64,000 bases of DNA. Origin: Xanthomonas sp. DAR 34887. Its GTDB lineage: Bacteria > Pseudomonadota > Gammaproteobacteria > Xanthomonadales > Xanthomonadaceae. The position numbers and the translations under genes are program-made. Below are positions 35,711-44,390 of this stretch, in pieces; the stretch's first letter is position 1; every line of letters starts with the position of its first letter. The notes below the pieces were generated by a model, which searched no databases, was not told the DNA's origin, and was given only the letters and a program-made list of their open reading frames with translations. The stretch is taken from contig NZ_CP162490.1 in NCBI RefSeq assembly GCF_041245805.1, positions 5,061,001 to 5,125,000 of the forward strand, given 5' to 3'.

Positions 35711-36169
35711 TCACGCGCACAGGTGCTTGGCTGCGGTCTGCCAGGCGCCGACCTCTCCCGGGTGGTCGAAGGAATAGAAGATTTCCTGTCCAGGCTGCAG
35801 AAGGTTGTCCAACGCAGCCTGACATTTCGTGCAAGGCGACATTTCGATGTACATCGCCAGAATCGTCGGAATCGCAGGTTCGTCGGCGATCGCGTTCCAC
35901 AGGGCGGTCAGTTCGCCGTGTGCGCAGGCATTCGCGATATCGACCCCATTGACCTTGAACGGGATGCGGATGCGGCTGTTGCCGAACACGTTGTCGACCT
36001 CGCCTCCGTGTTTTATGTACGCCACAAAGGAGCAGCAGGAGCCAGCGCCGATACCGCTGATGCCTCCGTCGTCCTTCGACTGGGCGACTTCGCGCTTCTT
36101 CCTCAGGCATGCCTGGACCATGCCATTGGCGCTGTTGATGTCGTAGGGAACCTTGGTCAGGACTGGCAT
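35711..36169 (-). CDS. Stand-alone cytidine-deaminase-fold protein, candidate T6SS effector
   Basis: A 152-residue protein with the zinc-deaminase signature H-x-E (H84, E86 in ACAHGELTALW), 25 residues, then SPCTKC (C113, C116). This matches the HxE...PCxxC core of nucleotide or nucleic-acid deaminases. It has no delivery domain or signal peptide. Several polymorphic-toxin deaminases mutate target-cell DNA or RNA; here the substrate is unknown. The ATG at 36167-36169 is decisive: GGAGGGG lies 6 nt before it, and longer starts have no such site. It lies in a visibly lower-GC segment between clpV and the T6SS kinase, with unrecognised neighbours. A metabolic deaminase is the alternative. Confidence 0.65.
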   Translation of the reverse strand: MPVLTKVPYDINSANGMVQACLRKKREVAQSKDDGGISGIGAGSCCSFVAYIKHGGEVDNVFGNSRIRIPFKVNGVDIANACAHGELTALWNAIADEPAIPTILAMYIEMSPCTKCQAALDNLLQPGQEIFYSFDHPGEVGAWQTAAKHLCA

Positions 36170-36377
36170 CTTCAACCCCTCCATTATCAGCAAGTTTTTG
36201 GGTATTCTCAGGAACGCCCCGAAACTGTATCCGACCGGCGCCCATCGGTTGTCGCACCAACATGGGTGGCAAGATGTCATCCACAGCATCCGTCAGCACA
36301 TGGAAGCCCCCATACGCAGCCATCCGCCTCCGCTCGGCCAGCTCTACACCATCGCTCAGTTGGAATGCCGCGCTTGG

Positions 36378-37232
36378 TCAATACGCAGCAATCAGCTTTA
36401 CCAGATGCGCGAGCAATTCGTCTGCATTATCCACGCCGCTTTGGGCATTCACTTCCAACGCTTCCTTCTCACGTCTCCAGCGATTGGTGAATTCGATCTT
36501 TTCGCGACTTGCCTTGGATGAAATATCGAAGGTGACGCTGTTTTCCAGATCTGCGATCAGATCGTAAAGCCTGGGTAAATCCTGCGCGCGGTCGATCACA
36601 TCGACAAGGTCCTTGTTGATCTCCTGAACTGCCCTTGTGATATCCGTGGTCGCCCCAGCAATAATCAGTGTGAGCTTGGCGTTGAGCTTCAGCAGCCCCA
36701 TGGCCTTATGGTAGTTCTTTGTGTCCATCTCGCAAAAGATCTTTTTCACCTCCGGATCCGTCGACCATTGAAACCTCAACTTGCGCAAGCTCGCACGCAC
36801 GATCTCGATCGCCTTGTTGATCGAGGCATCGTCGGGCACGAGGTTGACGACCGAGCTGTTTACTTCGTTTATCAAGCGATTGAAGATGGCTGCATCGTTG
36901 CTTGGCAACCGAGCGCAACCAAGCGAGGCGAGCGCACTTTTGACGAGACCGCCAGCGGCTGCACCGTGCTTCGCGCAAAACTTAGTGAGCGCGAGCATTC
37001 CGAATGGCCGAATCTCTTCGTCGTAGTGAATCAAATGGCGCCGATCCAGATCCTGGCCCTTTTCCGCCTTGCCTATTAGCTTCTGTGCACGACTATTGAA
37101 ATTTGGCCTCCCTTCGATCGTAGCGACTCCATTCGCATCGATAACAACACGAAATTTCTTGGCCCTACGTTTCTTTTTGATATTGACCATGGCGCTCTTG
37201 ATCGGACTTGGCTTTTTTTTAACTTTCCCCAT
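36378..37232 (-). CDS. Basic protein with RRH motif, candidate toxin or effector
   Basis: A 284-residue protein of unrecognised family. The first 30 residues are strongly basic (KVKKKPSP, KKKRRAKKFR). A motif DLDRRHLIHYD (R64, R65, H66) is followed by EVNSSVVNLVPDDASIN (125-139); RRH followed by an N-x-x-x-x-N-L pattern recalls polymorphic-toxin nuclease-like domains, but this is a weak analogy. The C-terminal half is helical. The ATG at 37230-37232 is chosen over one seven codons upstream because GAGGAG lies 7 nt before it. GC content is clearly below that of the T6SS core genes, indicating acquired cargo. It could equally be an immunity or accessory protein of the neighbouring deaminase. 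Confidence 0.5.
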   Translation of the reverse strand: MGKVKKKPSPIKSAMVNIKKKRRAKKFRVVIDANGVATIEGRPNFNSRAQKLIGKAEKGQDLDRRHLIHYDEEIRPFGMLALTKFCAKHGAAAGGLVKSALASLGCARLPSNDAAIFNRLINEVNSSVVNLVPDDASINKAIEIVRASLRKLRFQWSTDPEVKKIFCEMDTKNYHKAMGLLKLNAKLTLIIAGATTDITRAVQEINKDLVDVIDRAQDLPRLYDLIADLENSVTFDISSKASREKIEFTNRWRREKEALEVNAQSGVDNADELLAHLVKLIAAY

Positions 37233-37529
37233 CTTCTGACTCCTCGGCGTCATTGGATTGATCGGATGGCTATGCGCCTGCTACAACATGGCGAGGCTGC
37301 GCATCCAGGCCTCTGCGGAGCTCGCTTTCGGACCGCCTTTCAACACGGCGACCCGGTTCCGGATCTATTGGCTCGCCGCCAACCAGCTCGCGTTGATGGC
37401 AGATGCGTTGGCTGGCAATTCGCTGTTGGGAATCGTGGTCCTGCCAGAGGATGGCGCCATCCCATCAGCGGTTTGGCGCCCAATGTATCGTCGCCACACA
37501 CGATGCCCAGTTGCCCCATCAGCGTCGAC

Positions 37530-37742
37530 CTAGATCTCCGTACCGTTGGTCGGCTCGGATGTCTTTCGCTGTATCACGCCTGTGCGTACGGTATTGGCCT
37601 GAGCCACGACTCCACCGGCTTCGGCAAGTTTTGCATCGACGATAAACGCCTTTTCTTGGGCGTCGGAGTATTTCTTGACCCATCGGTAGTATGTGGTGTT
37701 TCCCGCATTCACCACTAGATAGGTACCGCCATGGCTAGGCAT
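37530..37742 (-). CDS. Small unrecognised protein of the cargo island
   Basis: A 70-residue soluble protein containing GGTYLVVNAGNTTYYRW, then VKKYSDAQEKAFIVDAKLAEAGGV. The ATG at 37740-37742 has a strong ribosome-binding site (AAGGAGA at about 6 nt), which supports a real gene despite its size. No family recognised and no signal peptide. The position between two cargo candidates suggests an immunity or adaptor role, but nothing in the sequence proves it. The flanking 37233-37529 and 37743-37971 stretches hold no convincing gene. Confidence 0.5.
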   Translation of the reverse strand: MPSHGGTYLVVNAGNTTYYRWVKKYSDAQEKAFIVDAKLAEAGGVVAQANTVRTGVIQRKTSEPTNGTEI

Positions 37743-37971
37743 AACGCTCTCCTTCACTAAGCAATAGAAGCCGGCCATGCTGGCCGGGAATAGAAAAATC
37801 GATCAAACGCAGTCGCAGGCGAATCCCTCTTCGCCGAGCAGCGCCGGCGATCCGATCATCACCTGCCTTTCCAATCCTTCATTCCGCACATGTACGGCAC
37901 CCTTTTCCTCGTTTTCGTTGCGATCCGACAATCGCTGTCGGCGATACCGATACGTGTCGGCCCCGTCCCAA

Positions 37972-38649
37972 TCAATTCAGCACCTTGGCCATCGGCGCGA
38001 CGACGGGGATCGCCTTGTCCAAGTCGATATCCGCCGCCGTCATTTGTCCCGTGACCACCTGCGCCACGAACTTCCAACCCGTCGGCGTCGCATAGCCGAT
38101 CACGAAAGAGGAAGTACTGTTGGTGTAGGGCGTGCCGCCCGATATCGACATGCGGCGCGCGCGCGGATCGACCGTGCCTGACTTTGCCCCCGGAAACAGG
38201 CGGCGTTCTGCCCGATTGCGGTCCACAGCTCCGTACGGCATGTTGCCGGCAAGGTGTGCCACTTTCGCCTTTTTCGGATTACCCAGGTCGGGCAGGAACG
38301 ACAGGCGGCAGCCGGTCAGTTCGGAGGTGAAGAAAAGCGGCGCGAGGTCCGCGTCCAGGTCCAGCGAGGTATCCGCTGCGGACTTCCAGGGCAACCAATG
38401 CGCACGCATGCTGTGGCCGCTCCTGCCGTCATCCGGCCGCAACAGCACGACATTCTGGAACGCGCTCGCCAGAATGAACCGGTGCACGCCGGCCGGCGGA
38501 AAGGCGACGGTGTCGAGCTTCTGCTGGCACCCGCCACGGCGCCATTCGCGAAAGTCGGCATGGCTGATCACGCCTTCTTCGTCGACCACGATCACGTGGC
38601 GCGACAGAAAGTCCTTCGGCTTTTTGGCGAGGTCATCGACCAGGGTCAT
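37972..38649 (-). CDS. Unknown protein coupled to clpV, with Cys-His motif resembling CNF/BLF-type deamidases
   Basis: A 225-residue soluble protein. Its most distinctive stretch is SELTGCRLSFLPD...KVAHLAGN, with C114 and H132 18 residues apart. The arrangement L-[ST]-G-C followed by a strand and a histidine recalls the catalytic Cys/His of CNF1 and BLF1 glutamine deamidases (15 and 12 residues apart there). It is pattern resemblance only. The ATG overlaps the clpV stop as ATGA (38646-38649), so it is translated with the T6SS core. Longer frames upstream lie inside clpV. It could be an effector, its immunity protein or a structural accessory. Confidence 0.5.
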   Translation of the reverse strand: MTLVDDLAKKPKDFLSRHVIVVDEEGVISHADFREWRRGGCQQKLDTVAFPPAGVHRFILASAFQNVVLLRPDDGRSGHSMRAHWLPWKSAADTSLDLDADLAPLFFTSELTGCRLSFLPDLGNPKKAKVAHLAGNMPYGAVDRNRAERRLFPGAKSGTVDPRARRMSISGGTPYTNSTSSFVIGYATPTGWKFVAQVVTGQMTAADIDLDKAIPVVAPMAKVLN

Positions 38650-41435
38650 ACGTTCGTTCCGCTGGACGCGGCCTCGGCGCCATCGAAGCTGTAGGCGAAG
38701 CCCGCGCTGTCCGTCGCTACACGGACGCCCGTAATCGGCTCGCTGCGCATCATGCGGTCGAGGAACTCCCGGCTGATCTCCGGCAACATCGAATTGGTCA
38801 AGATCGCATCGATCATGCGGCCGCCCGATTCGCTCTCGGTGCAGCGGCTGACCACCAGCTTCACCACGTCCTCGTCGTAGTCGAACGGGATCTTGTAGCG
38901 GGCTTCCACACGCTGTTTGATCCGGTTCAACTGCAGCTTCACGATCTCGCCGAGCATCGCGTCGCTCAGCGGGTAATAGGGGATGGTGACCAGGCGGCCG
39001 AGCAGCGCCGGCGGGAAGATCTTCAGCAGCGGCTCGCGCAGGGCCTTGGCCATGCCGTCCGGATCCGGCATCAGTTCCGGGTCCTTGCACAGGCTGGCGA
39101 TCAGGTCGGTGCCGGCGTTGGTGGTGAGGATGATCAGGGTGTTGCGGAAATCGATGCGGCGGCCTTCGCCGTCTTCCATCACGCCCTTGTCGAACACCTG
39201 GAAGAACAACTCGTGCACGTCCGGGTGCGCCTTTTCCACCTCATCCAGCAGCACCACCGAATACGGCTTGCGCCGCACCGCTTCGGTCAGCACGCCGCCC
39301 TCGCCGTAGCCGACGTAGCCGGGAGGCGCGCCCTTCAGCGAGGACACCGTATGCGCTTCCTGGTACTCGCTCATGTTGATGGTGATCAGGTTCTGCTCGC
39401 CGCCGTACAGCGCTTCGGCCAGCGCCAGCGCGGTCTCGGTCTTGCCGACGCCGGAGGTGCCGGCGAGCATGAACACGCCGATCGGCTTGTGCGGGTTGTC
39501 CAGGCCGGCGCGGGTGGTCTGGATGCGCTTGGCGATCATCTCCATGCCGTGGTCCTGGCCGATCACGCGCTTGGCCAGCAGCTGCGGCAGGCGCAGCACG
39601 GTGTCGATCTCGTTGCGCGCCATGCGCCCGACCGGGATGCCGGTCCAGTCGGCGACCACCGCGGCCACCGCCTGGTAGTCCACGGTCGGCAGGATCAGCG
39701 GGTGCTCGCCCTGCAGCGCACCCAGTTCCGCCTGCACCTGGCGCAGCCGCGCCAGCAGCGCGTCGCGTTCGTTGCCGGACGGCCGCTGCGCCGGGATCTC
39801 CTGCATCTGCTGCGCCGGCGCGTGCTGCGCCAGCGCCTGCGCCGCCGCTTCCAGCGGGCTGCCGGTGCCTTCGATCGGCACGCTGCCGGCGCGCAGTTGC
39901 GCGCGCAGCGCCAGCAGTTCGTCGACCAGCGCCTTCTCCTCGCCCCAGCGCTGTTCCAGCTCGGCCAGGCGCGCCTGTTCGGCCTCCAGCAGCGCGCGGC
40001 AGGCGACGTCGCGCTCGTCGACCACGATGCCGATCGCGCGTTCGCGCTCGATGATGCCGCGCTCGGTCTGCAGCGATTCGATGCGGCGGCGGCTGTCGTC
40101 CACGTCGGCCGGGGTGGCGTGCAGGCTCACCGCCACGCGTGCGCAGGCGGTGTCGAGCAGGCTCACCGACTTGTCCGGCAGCTGCCGCGCCGGGATGTAG
40201 CGATGGCTGAGCTTGACCGCCGCTTCCAGCGCCTCGTCGAGGATCTGTACCTTGTGGTGCTGCTCCATGGTGCTGGCCACGCCGCGCATCATCAGCACCG
40301 CCTTGGCCTCGTCCGGCTCGTCCACCTGCACCGCCTGGAAGCGCCGGGTCAGTGCCGGGTCTTTCTCGATGTATTTCTTGTACTCGGCCCAGGTGGTGGC
40401 GCCGACCGTGCGTAGCGTGCCGCGCGCCAGCGCCGGCTTGAGCAGGTTGGCCGCATCGCCGGTGCCGGCCGCGCCACCGGCGCCGACCAGGGTGTGGGTC
40501 TCGTCGACGAACAGGATGATCGGCTTGGCGCTGGCCTGCACTTCGTCGATCACCGCACGCAGGCGCTGTTCGAATTCGCCCTTCATGCTGGCGCCGGCCT
40601 GCAGCAGTCCCACGTCCAGCGTGCGCAGTTCCACCTCCTGCAGCGCCGGCGGTACATCGCCGCGGGCGATGCGCTGGGCCAGGCCTTCGACCACCGCGGT
40701 CTTGCCGACGCCGGCCTCGCCGACCAGGATCGGGTTGTTCTGGCGGCGCCGCATCAGGATGTCCACCACCTGGCGGATCTCGTCGTCGCGGCCGATGATC
40801 GGGTCGAGCTTGCCGTCGCGCGCCTGTGCGGTCAGGTCGGTGGTGAATTTCTTCAGCGCCTCCTGCTTGCCCAGCGCGGCCGGGGCGATCGCGCCGCTGG
40901 CCTCGCCCGGCGCGCCAGCCTGGCCGAGCTGGAAACCGTCGCTGGGCAGCTGGCCGTCTTCCGGCGAGCCGGCGACGATCTCGGCGAAGCGCTCGCTCAG
41001 CGCCTCGGGCTTGATCTTCTCGAACTCCTTGGAGATGCCGAGCAGCGCATTGCGCAGCGTGCGCACGCTGAGCACGCCGACGATCAGGTAGCCGGTGCGC
41101 ACCTGCGCTTCGCCGAAGCTGAGCGAGGCGTACACCCAGCCGCGTTCGACCGCTTCCTCGACGTTGCTGGACAGATCGGTGACGCCGTTGGAACCGCGCG
41201 GCAGCCGGTCCAGCGCCCCGGTCACGTCGCGCGCCAGGTTCGAGGGGTTGAGTTCGAAGCGCTTGACGATGCGGTGCAGGTCCGAGTCCTGCAACTGCAG
41301 GATCTGGTGCAGCCAGTGCACCAGTTCCACGTAGGGGTTGCCGCGCAACTTGCAGAACACGGTGGCGCTTTCGATGCCGCGGTAGGCGAGCTTGTTGAGC
41401 TTGCCGAACAGGGCGCTGCGACTGATCTCGGCCAT
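38646..41435 (-). CDS. clpV: T6SS sheath-recycling ATPase ClpV (TssH)
   Basis: A 929-residue AAA+ unfoldase that disassembles contracted TssB/TssC sheath. The N-domain (1-150) begins MAEISRSALFGKLNKLAYRG. D1 has Walker A GEAGVGKTAVV and IILFVDETHTLVGAGG. A coiled-coil middle domain lies at about 400-520, shorter than in ClpB. D2 has VADWTGIPVGRM, GTSGVGKTETAL, and a Walker B ending VVLLDEVEKAH. The start is the ATG at 41433-41435, 52 nt after the tssG stop. It ends in an ATGA overlap with the following unknown gene. All key ATPase residues are present. Confidence 0.96.
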   Translation of the reverse strand: MAEISRSALFGKLNKLAYRGIESATVFCKLRGNPYVELVHWLHQILQLQDSDLHRIVKRFELNPSNLARDVTGALDRLPRGSNGVTDLSSNVEEAVERGWVYASLSFGEAQVRTGYLIVGVLSVRTLRNALLGISKEFEKIKPEALSERFAEIVAGSPEDGQLPSDGFQLGQAGAPGEASGAIAPAALGKQEALKKFTTDLTAQARDGKLDPIIGRDDEIRQVVDILMRRRQNNPILVGEAGVGKTAVVEGLAQRIARGDVPPALQEVELRTLDVGLLQAGASMKGEFEQRLRAVIDEVQASAKPIILFVDETHTLVGAGGAAGTGDAANLLKPALARGTLRTVGATTWAEYKKYIEKDPALTRRFQAVQVDEPDEAKAVLMMRGVASTMEQHHKVQILDEALEAAVKLSHRYIPARQLPDKSVSLLDTACARVAVSLHATPADVDDSRRRIESLQTERGIIERERAIGIVVDERDVACRALLEAEQARLAELEQRWGEEKALVDELLALRAQLRAGSVPIEGTGSPLEAAAQALAQHAPAQQMQEIPAQRPSGNERDALLARLRQVQAELGALQGEHPLILPTVDYQAVAAVVADWTGIPVGRMARNEIDTVLRLPQLLAKRVIGQDHGMEMIAKRIQTTRAGLDNPHKPIGVFMLAGTSGVGKTETALALAEALYGGEQNLITINMSEYQEAHTVSSLKGAPPGYVGYGEGGVLTEAVRRKPYSVVLLDEVEKAHPDVHELFFQVFDKGVMEDGEGRRIDFRNTLIILTTNAGTDLIASLCKDPELMPDPDGMAKALREPLLKIFPPALLGRLVTIPYYPLSDAMLGEIVKLQLNRIKQRVEARYKIPFDYDEDVVKLVVSRCTESESGGRMIDAILTNSMLPEISREFLDRMMRSEPITGVRVATDSAGFAYSFDGAEAASSGTNV

Positions 41436-41487
41436 GGCGGTGATTCCTTGTGCGAATGCGGAAAGAAGAGAAAACGGAAAGCGGCGC

Positions 41488-42498
41488 TCAGCCGGACGGC
41501 CGCAGCACCACGTCGTCGGCGTCGGCGATGTCCCAGCTGCGCTGGCCGAGCCAGGTGTCCAGGCCCAGGCGCCCGCCGCGCGCCAGCGTGGTCGCCGGCA
41601 CCTGGTCGGACTGCAGCAGCAGTTGCAGATCCCAGCCTTTTTCGTCGCCGACGTAGCTGCGTACCGCCGCGGCCAGCTGGCGCAAGGCCTCGCCGCCGGG
41701 CAGGAAGCGCTGGAAGGCGCTGCGCGAGAGTGGGCCCACGCGCAGCCGGAACCGCTGCTGCGCGCCGCGCGCATGCGCGCCGAGCACGGTGCTGTGGCCT
41801 AGCGAGGCGACCTCGGGCGAGGCGCCCAGCCGCAACCTCGCATCGTCGGGCAGGCGCATCCATTCGGCGACGAACTCGCACACCTGCACCGGCACCGCGA
41901 ACAGCTGTTCGAGCAGGCCGCGCAGGCCTTCGGCGTTGCGCGCCACCGGCAGCAGGCGTCCGGCGAAATGGCGGCGCGCATCGTCGGGCAAGGCATCGCG
42001 CCCGCGCAGATGCGGCGAGGCGATGCCGGCCAGCGCATCCAGGTAGCCGCGAAAGCGGTCCTCATGCGGGCGGTCGGCCTGCACGGTCGGCTGCGCATCG
42101 GCCCAGGCGCGGTAGAACAGGCTCAGCATGCGGTGGTGGAACAGATCGGCGAACGCGGCCAGGGTCGGATCCTTGGCCTGTGCCTGGCGCTCGATGGCGT
42201 ATTCGGTGAGGTGCAGCGGCAGCGGCGCGTTCGGCCCGAACAGGCCCAGGAACAGTCCGTACAGCTTGCCCGGCTGCGCACCGGTGGCGGCCACGTAGCG
42301 GTCGATCGAGCGTGGCGCGAACGCCAGCGACGGCGTATGCCGCAGCCGCACCGGATCGTCGGCCGGGCGTGTGGAGCGGCCCAGCCGCGGCTGGTGCGGA
42401 TGCGCGCGTTCCAGCGCGCGCAGCGCGGCGAAGAACTCGAAGTCCTGCGGCCGCTCGCGCAGCGCCAGCTCCAAGGCGGCCAGATCGGCGGCGCTCAC
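41488..42498 (-). CDS. tssG: T6SS baseplate protein TssG
   Basis: A 336-residue TssG. The N-terminus has DFEFFAALRALERAHP, followed by PVRLRHTPSLAFAP. The middle has GLFLGLFGPNAPLPLHLTEY, a diagnostic motif (GLxGxxGPLPxHxTE). TssG joins TssF, TssE and TssK in baseplate wedges. The start is the GTG at 42496-42498, overlapping the tssF TGA (GTGA); no nearby ATG retains the N-terminal motif. The order tssE-tssF-tssG-clpV is the usual one. Confidence 0.95.
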   Translation of the reverse strand: MSAADLAALELALRERPQDFEFFAALRALERAHPHQPRLGRSTRPADDPVRLRHTPSLAFAPRSIDRYVAATGAQPGKLYGLFLGLFGPNAPLPLHLTEYAIERQAQAKDPTLAAFADLFHHRMLSLFYRAWADAQPTVQADRPHEDRFRGYLDALAGIASPHLRGRDALPDDARRHFAGRLLPVARNAEGLRGLLEQLFAVPVQVCEFVAEWMRLPDDARLRLGASPEVASLGHSTVLGAHARGAQQRFRLRVGPLSRSAFQRFLPGGEALRQLAAAVRSYVGDEKGWDLQLLLQSDQVPATTLARGGRLGLDTWLGQRSWDIADADDVVLRPSG

Positions 42499-44390
42499 AG
42501 CAGCGCCCGTTTGCCGAGCTGCGCCGGCCAGCGCGCGATCTCGTTGCGCTCGCTGGTGCGCAACACGGTCTCGGTGAAGGAATTGACCGACACGTAGCGG
42601 GCGAAGAAGTGCTGCAGCACCGCGCCGAGCAGGAACGCGCCGCTGCCTTCGAAGGCGCTGTCCTCGCAGGTCAGGGTGATCTCCAGGCCGCGGCCGAACG
42701 TGATCGGGCCCGGCGCCGGGATGCGGCGCACGATCGGCTGCGCGCGCACCTGCTTGATGCCCTCGATCTGGCGCAGCGCCGCGGCGTCGAACGGATCGCA
42801 GTAGAGCGTGAGCATCTCGCGCAGCGCCGCGGCGCCATCCTGGCCGTCTTCGAACAGCGACAGGTAGTTCAACTGCAGGTGGCTGAGCAGGCGCCACGCG
42901 GTGGCGCCGTCGCTCAGCGCCGGGCGCGGCTTGGTCGGCCCGGCCACGCAGCGCACGCTGTGCACCGGCGCGCCGGCGTCCATGGTGAAATCGGTGGCGC
43001 CCTTGCCTACCGGCATGTGCAGCGGCAGGTCGCGGTTGCTGCACAGCAGCTGCAGGCCGAGCTGGCGCAAGGAGGTGGCGTAGGCGCCGTCGTCGGCATC
43101 GACCAGGCTGACGTAGACCTCGCTGCCGACATAGCTGGAGCGCGCGCCCTGGCGGCGCTGCCGCGCCGACAGCAGGCGCGGTTCGCGGCGCAGGGTGTAG
43201 AACGCGCCGTGGCGCGCATGCCAGGTCTGCGCGTCGCCGCCATAGAACGGCAGGAAGCGTTGCTCCGGTTCCTGGCGGTCGCCGAAGCCTTCGACCTCGC
43301 CCAGGCTGTGGATCTCGAAATCCATCGGCCGGGTGCGGTCGGCGAGCACGTGGTATTCGGTCTTGCCCGATGCCAGGTGCAGACGATCGGCGCGGCGCGG
43401 AAACAGATTGATCGCCGGCGTGCAGAACAGGCGGAAGTTGTCCGCGCTCACCGCCTGCGCCAGGCTGGGCACGCTGCGCTCCAGCAGCACCACGATCTCG
43501 AAACTGCTGCCGTGCAGCCGGCGCAGCGCCGCGCGCAGTCCGCCCAGTTCCGCGAACAGGAAGCGCTGCGGGCAGGCGAAGTATTCCTGCAGCAAGCGGT
43601 AGCCACTGAACGCGCGGCCGTCGTACGGTACCAGCGCCTCGTCGTCGGCGAAGCCGCGCGCACGCAGCTCGTTGCGGCCGCGCTGCAGCTCCAGCGTCGC
43701 GCCGGCCGCATCCTGGCCGCGCACCACGAAACCGGCGGCATGCCCGAGCAGTTGTTCGTACAGGCGCGTGGGCAGATCGTCGGCGCCGGCCAGGAACAGC
43801 GGCAGCGCGTCCAGCGCCAGCATGTTCGCCTGCACCCCGGCCAGCGTTTCGAAACGCAGACGCAGTGCGGCGCGCACCGGCTTGGCGGCGGCCTGCGCCG
43901 GCGGCAGGCCGATCCCGGCCGCGGCGATCGCCGCCGGCGTGTCCAGGTACTTGGCCTCGCGCAGCGCCAGCGGCCATAGCGTGAGCGCATGCGCGGTGCG
44001 GTATTCGCAGGCGGTGCGCTCGCCGCCTGCGATCAGGCTGCGCAGCGCGGTGTGGCGCGGCACGGTGTAGCCCGCGGCCAGCGCGCTTTCCTTCAGCTCC
44101 GGCTGCAACTGCACCACCGCCATCGACGGCATCGGCGTCAGGTAGTGCGGATACACCATCTGCAACAGGTGCTGGGTGAACACCGGATACTGCGCATCGA
44201 GCTTGAGCTGCACGCGCGCGGCCATGAACGCGAAGCCTTCCAGCAGCCGCTCCACGTACGGATCGGCGCATTCGAAGCCTTCCAAGCCCAGGCGCCCGGC
44301 GATCTTCGGAAACTCGCGGGCGAACTCGCCGCCCATCTCGCGCACGTGCTGCAGTTCGCGGTTGTAGTAGCCGAGCAGGCGCGGGTCCAT
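42495..44390 (-). CDS. tssF: T6SS baseplate protein TssF
   Basis: A 631-residue TssF of normal size. It begins LLGYYNRELQHVREMGGEFA and continues with FPKIAGRLGLEGFECADPYVE, the strongly conserved opening. Further family blocks are QYPVFTQHLLQMVYPHYL near residue 70 and FFARYVSVNSFTETVL near the end. The start is the ATG at 44388-44390, overlapping the tssE stop as ATGA. Longer frames overlap tssE in another frame and are rejected. Confidence 0.96.
   Translation of the reverse strand: MDPRLLGYYNRELQHVREMGGEFAREFPKIAGRLGLEGFECADPYVERLLEGFAFMAARVQLKLDAQYPVFTQHLLQMVYPHYLTPMPSMAVVQLQPELKESALAAGYTVPRHTALRSLIAGGERTACEYRTAHALTLWPLALREAKYLDTPAAIAAAGIGLPPAQAAAKPVRAALRLRFETLAGVQANMLALDALPLFLAGADDLPTRLYEQLLGHAAGFVVRGQDAAGATLELQRGRNELRARGFADDEALVPYDGRAFSGYRLLQEYFACPQRFLFAELGGLRAALRRLHGSSFEIVVLLERSVPSLAQAVSADNFRLFCTPAINLFPRRADRLHLASGKTEYHVLADRTRPMDFEIHSLGEVEGFGDRQEPEQRFLPFYGGDAQTWHARHGAFYTLRREPRLLSARQRRQGARSSYVGSEVYVSLVDADDGAYATSLRQLGLQLLCSNRDLPLHMPVGKGATDFTMDAGAPVHSVRCVAGPTKPRPALSDGATAWRLLSHLQLNYLSLFEDGQDGAAALREMLTLYCDPFDAAALRQIEGIKQVRAQPIVRRIPAPGPITFGRGLEITLTCEDSAFEGSGAFLLGAVLQHFFARYVSVNSFTETVLRTSERNEIARWPAQLGKRALL

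Noticed and set aside
36170..36377. Upstream extension of the deaminase frame (about 40 extra residues)
   Set aside because: The extension has no ribosome-binding site and lacks similarity, whereas the internal ATG at 36169 has GGAGGGG at ideal distance.
37258..37533. Plus-strand frame in the gap between the 284-aa and 70-aa genes
   Set aside because: No ribosome-binding site, no family similarity, and opposite to all genes in the island.
37803..37973. 57-codon open frame after the C/H protein, with ERQVMIGSPALLGEEG
   Set aside because: It has no convincing start codon or ribosome-binding site; it may be the remnant of a cargo gene.
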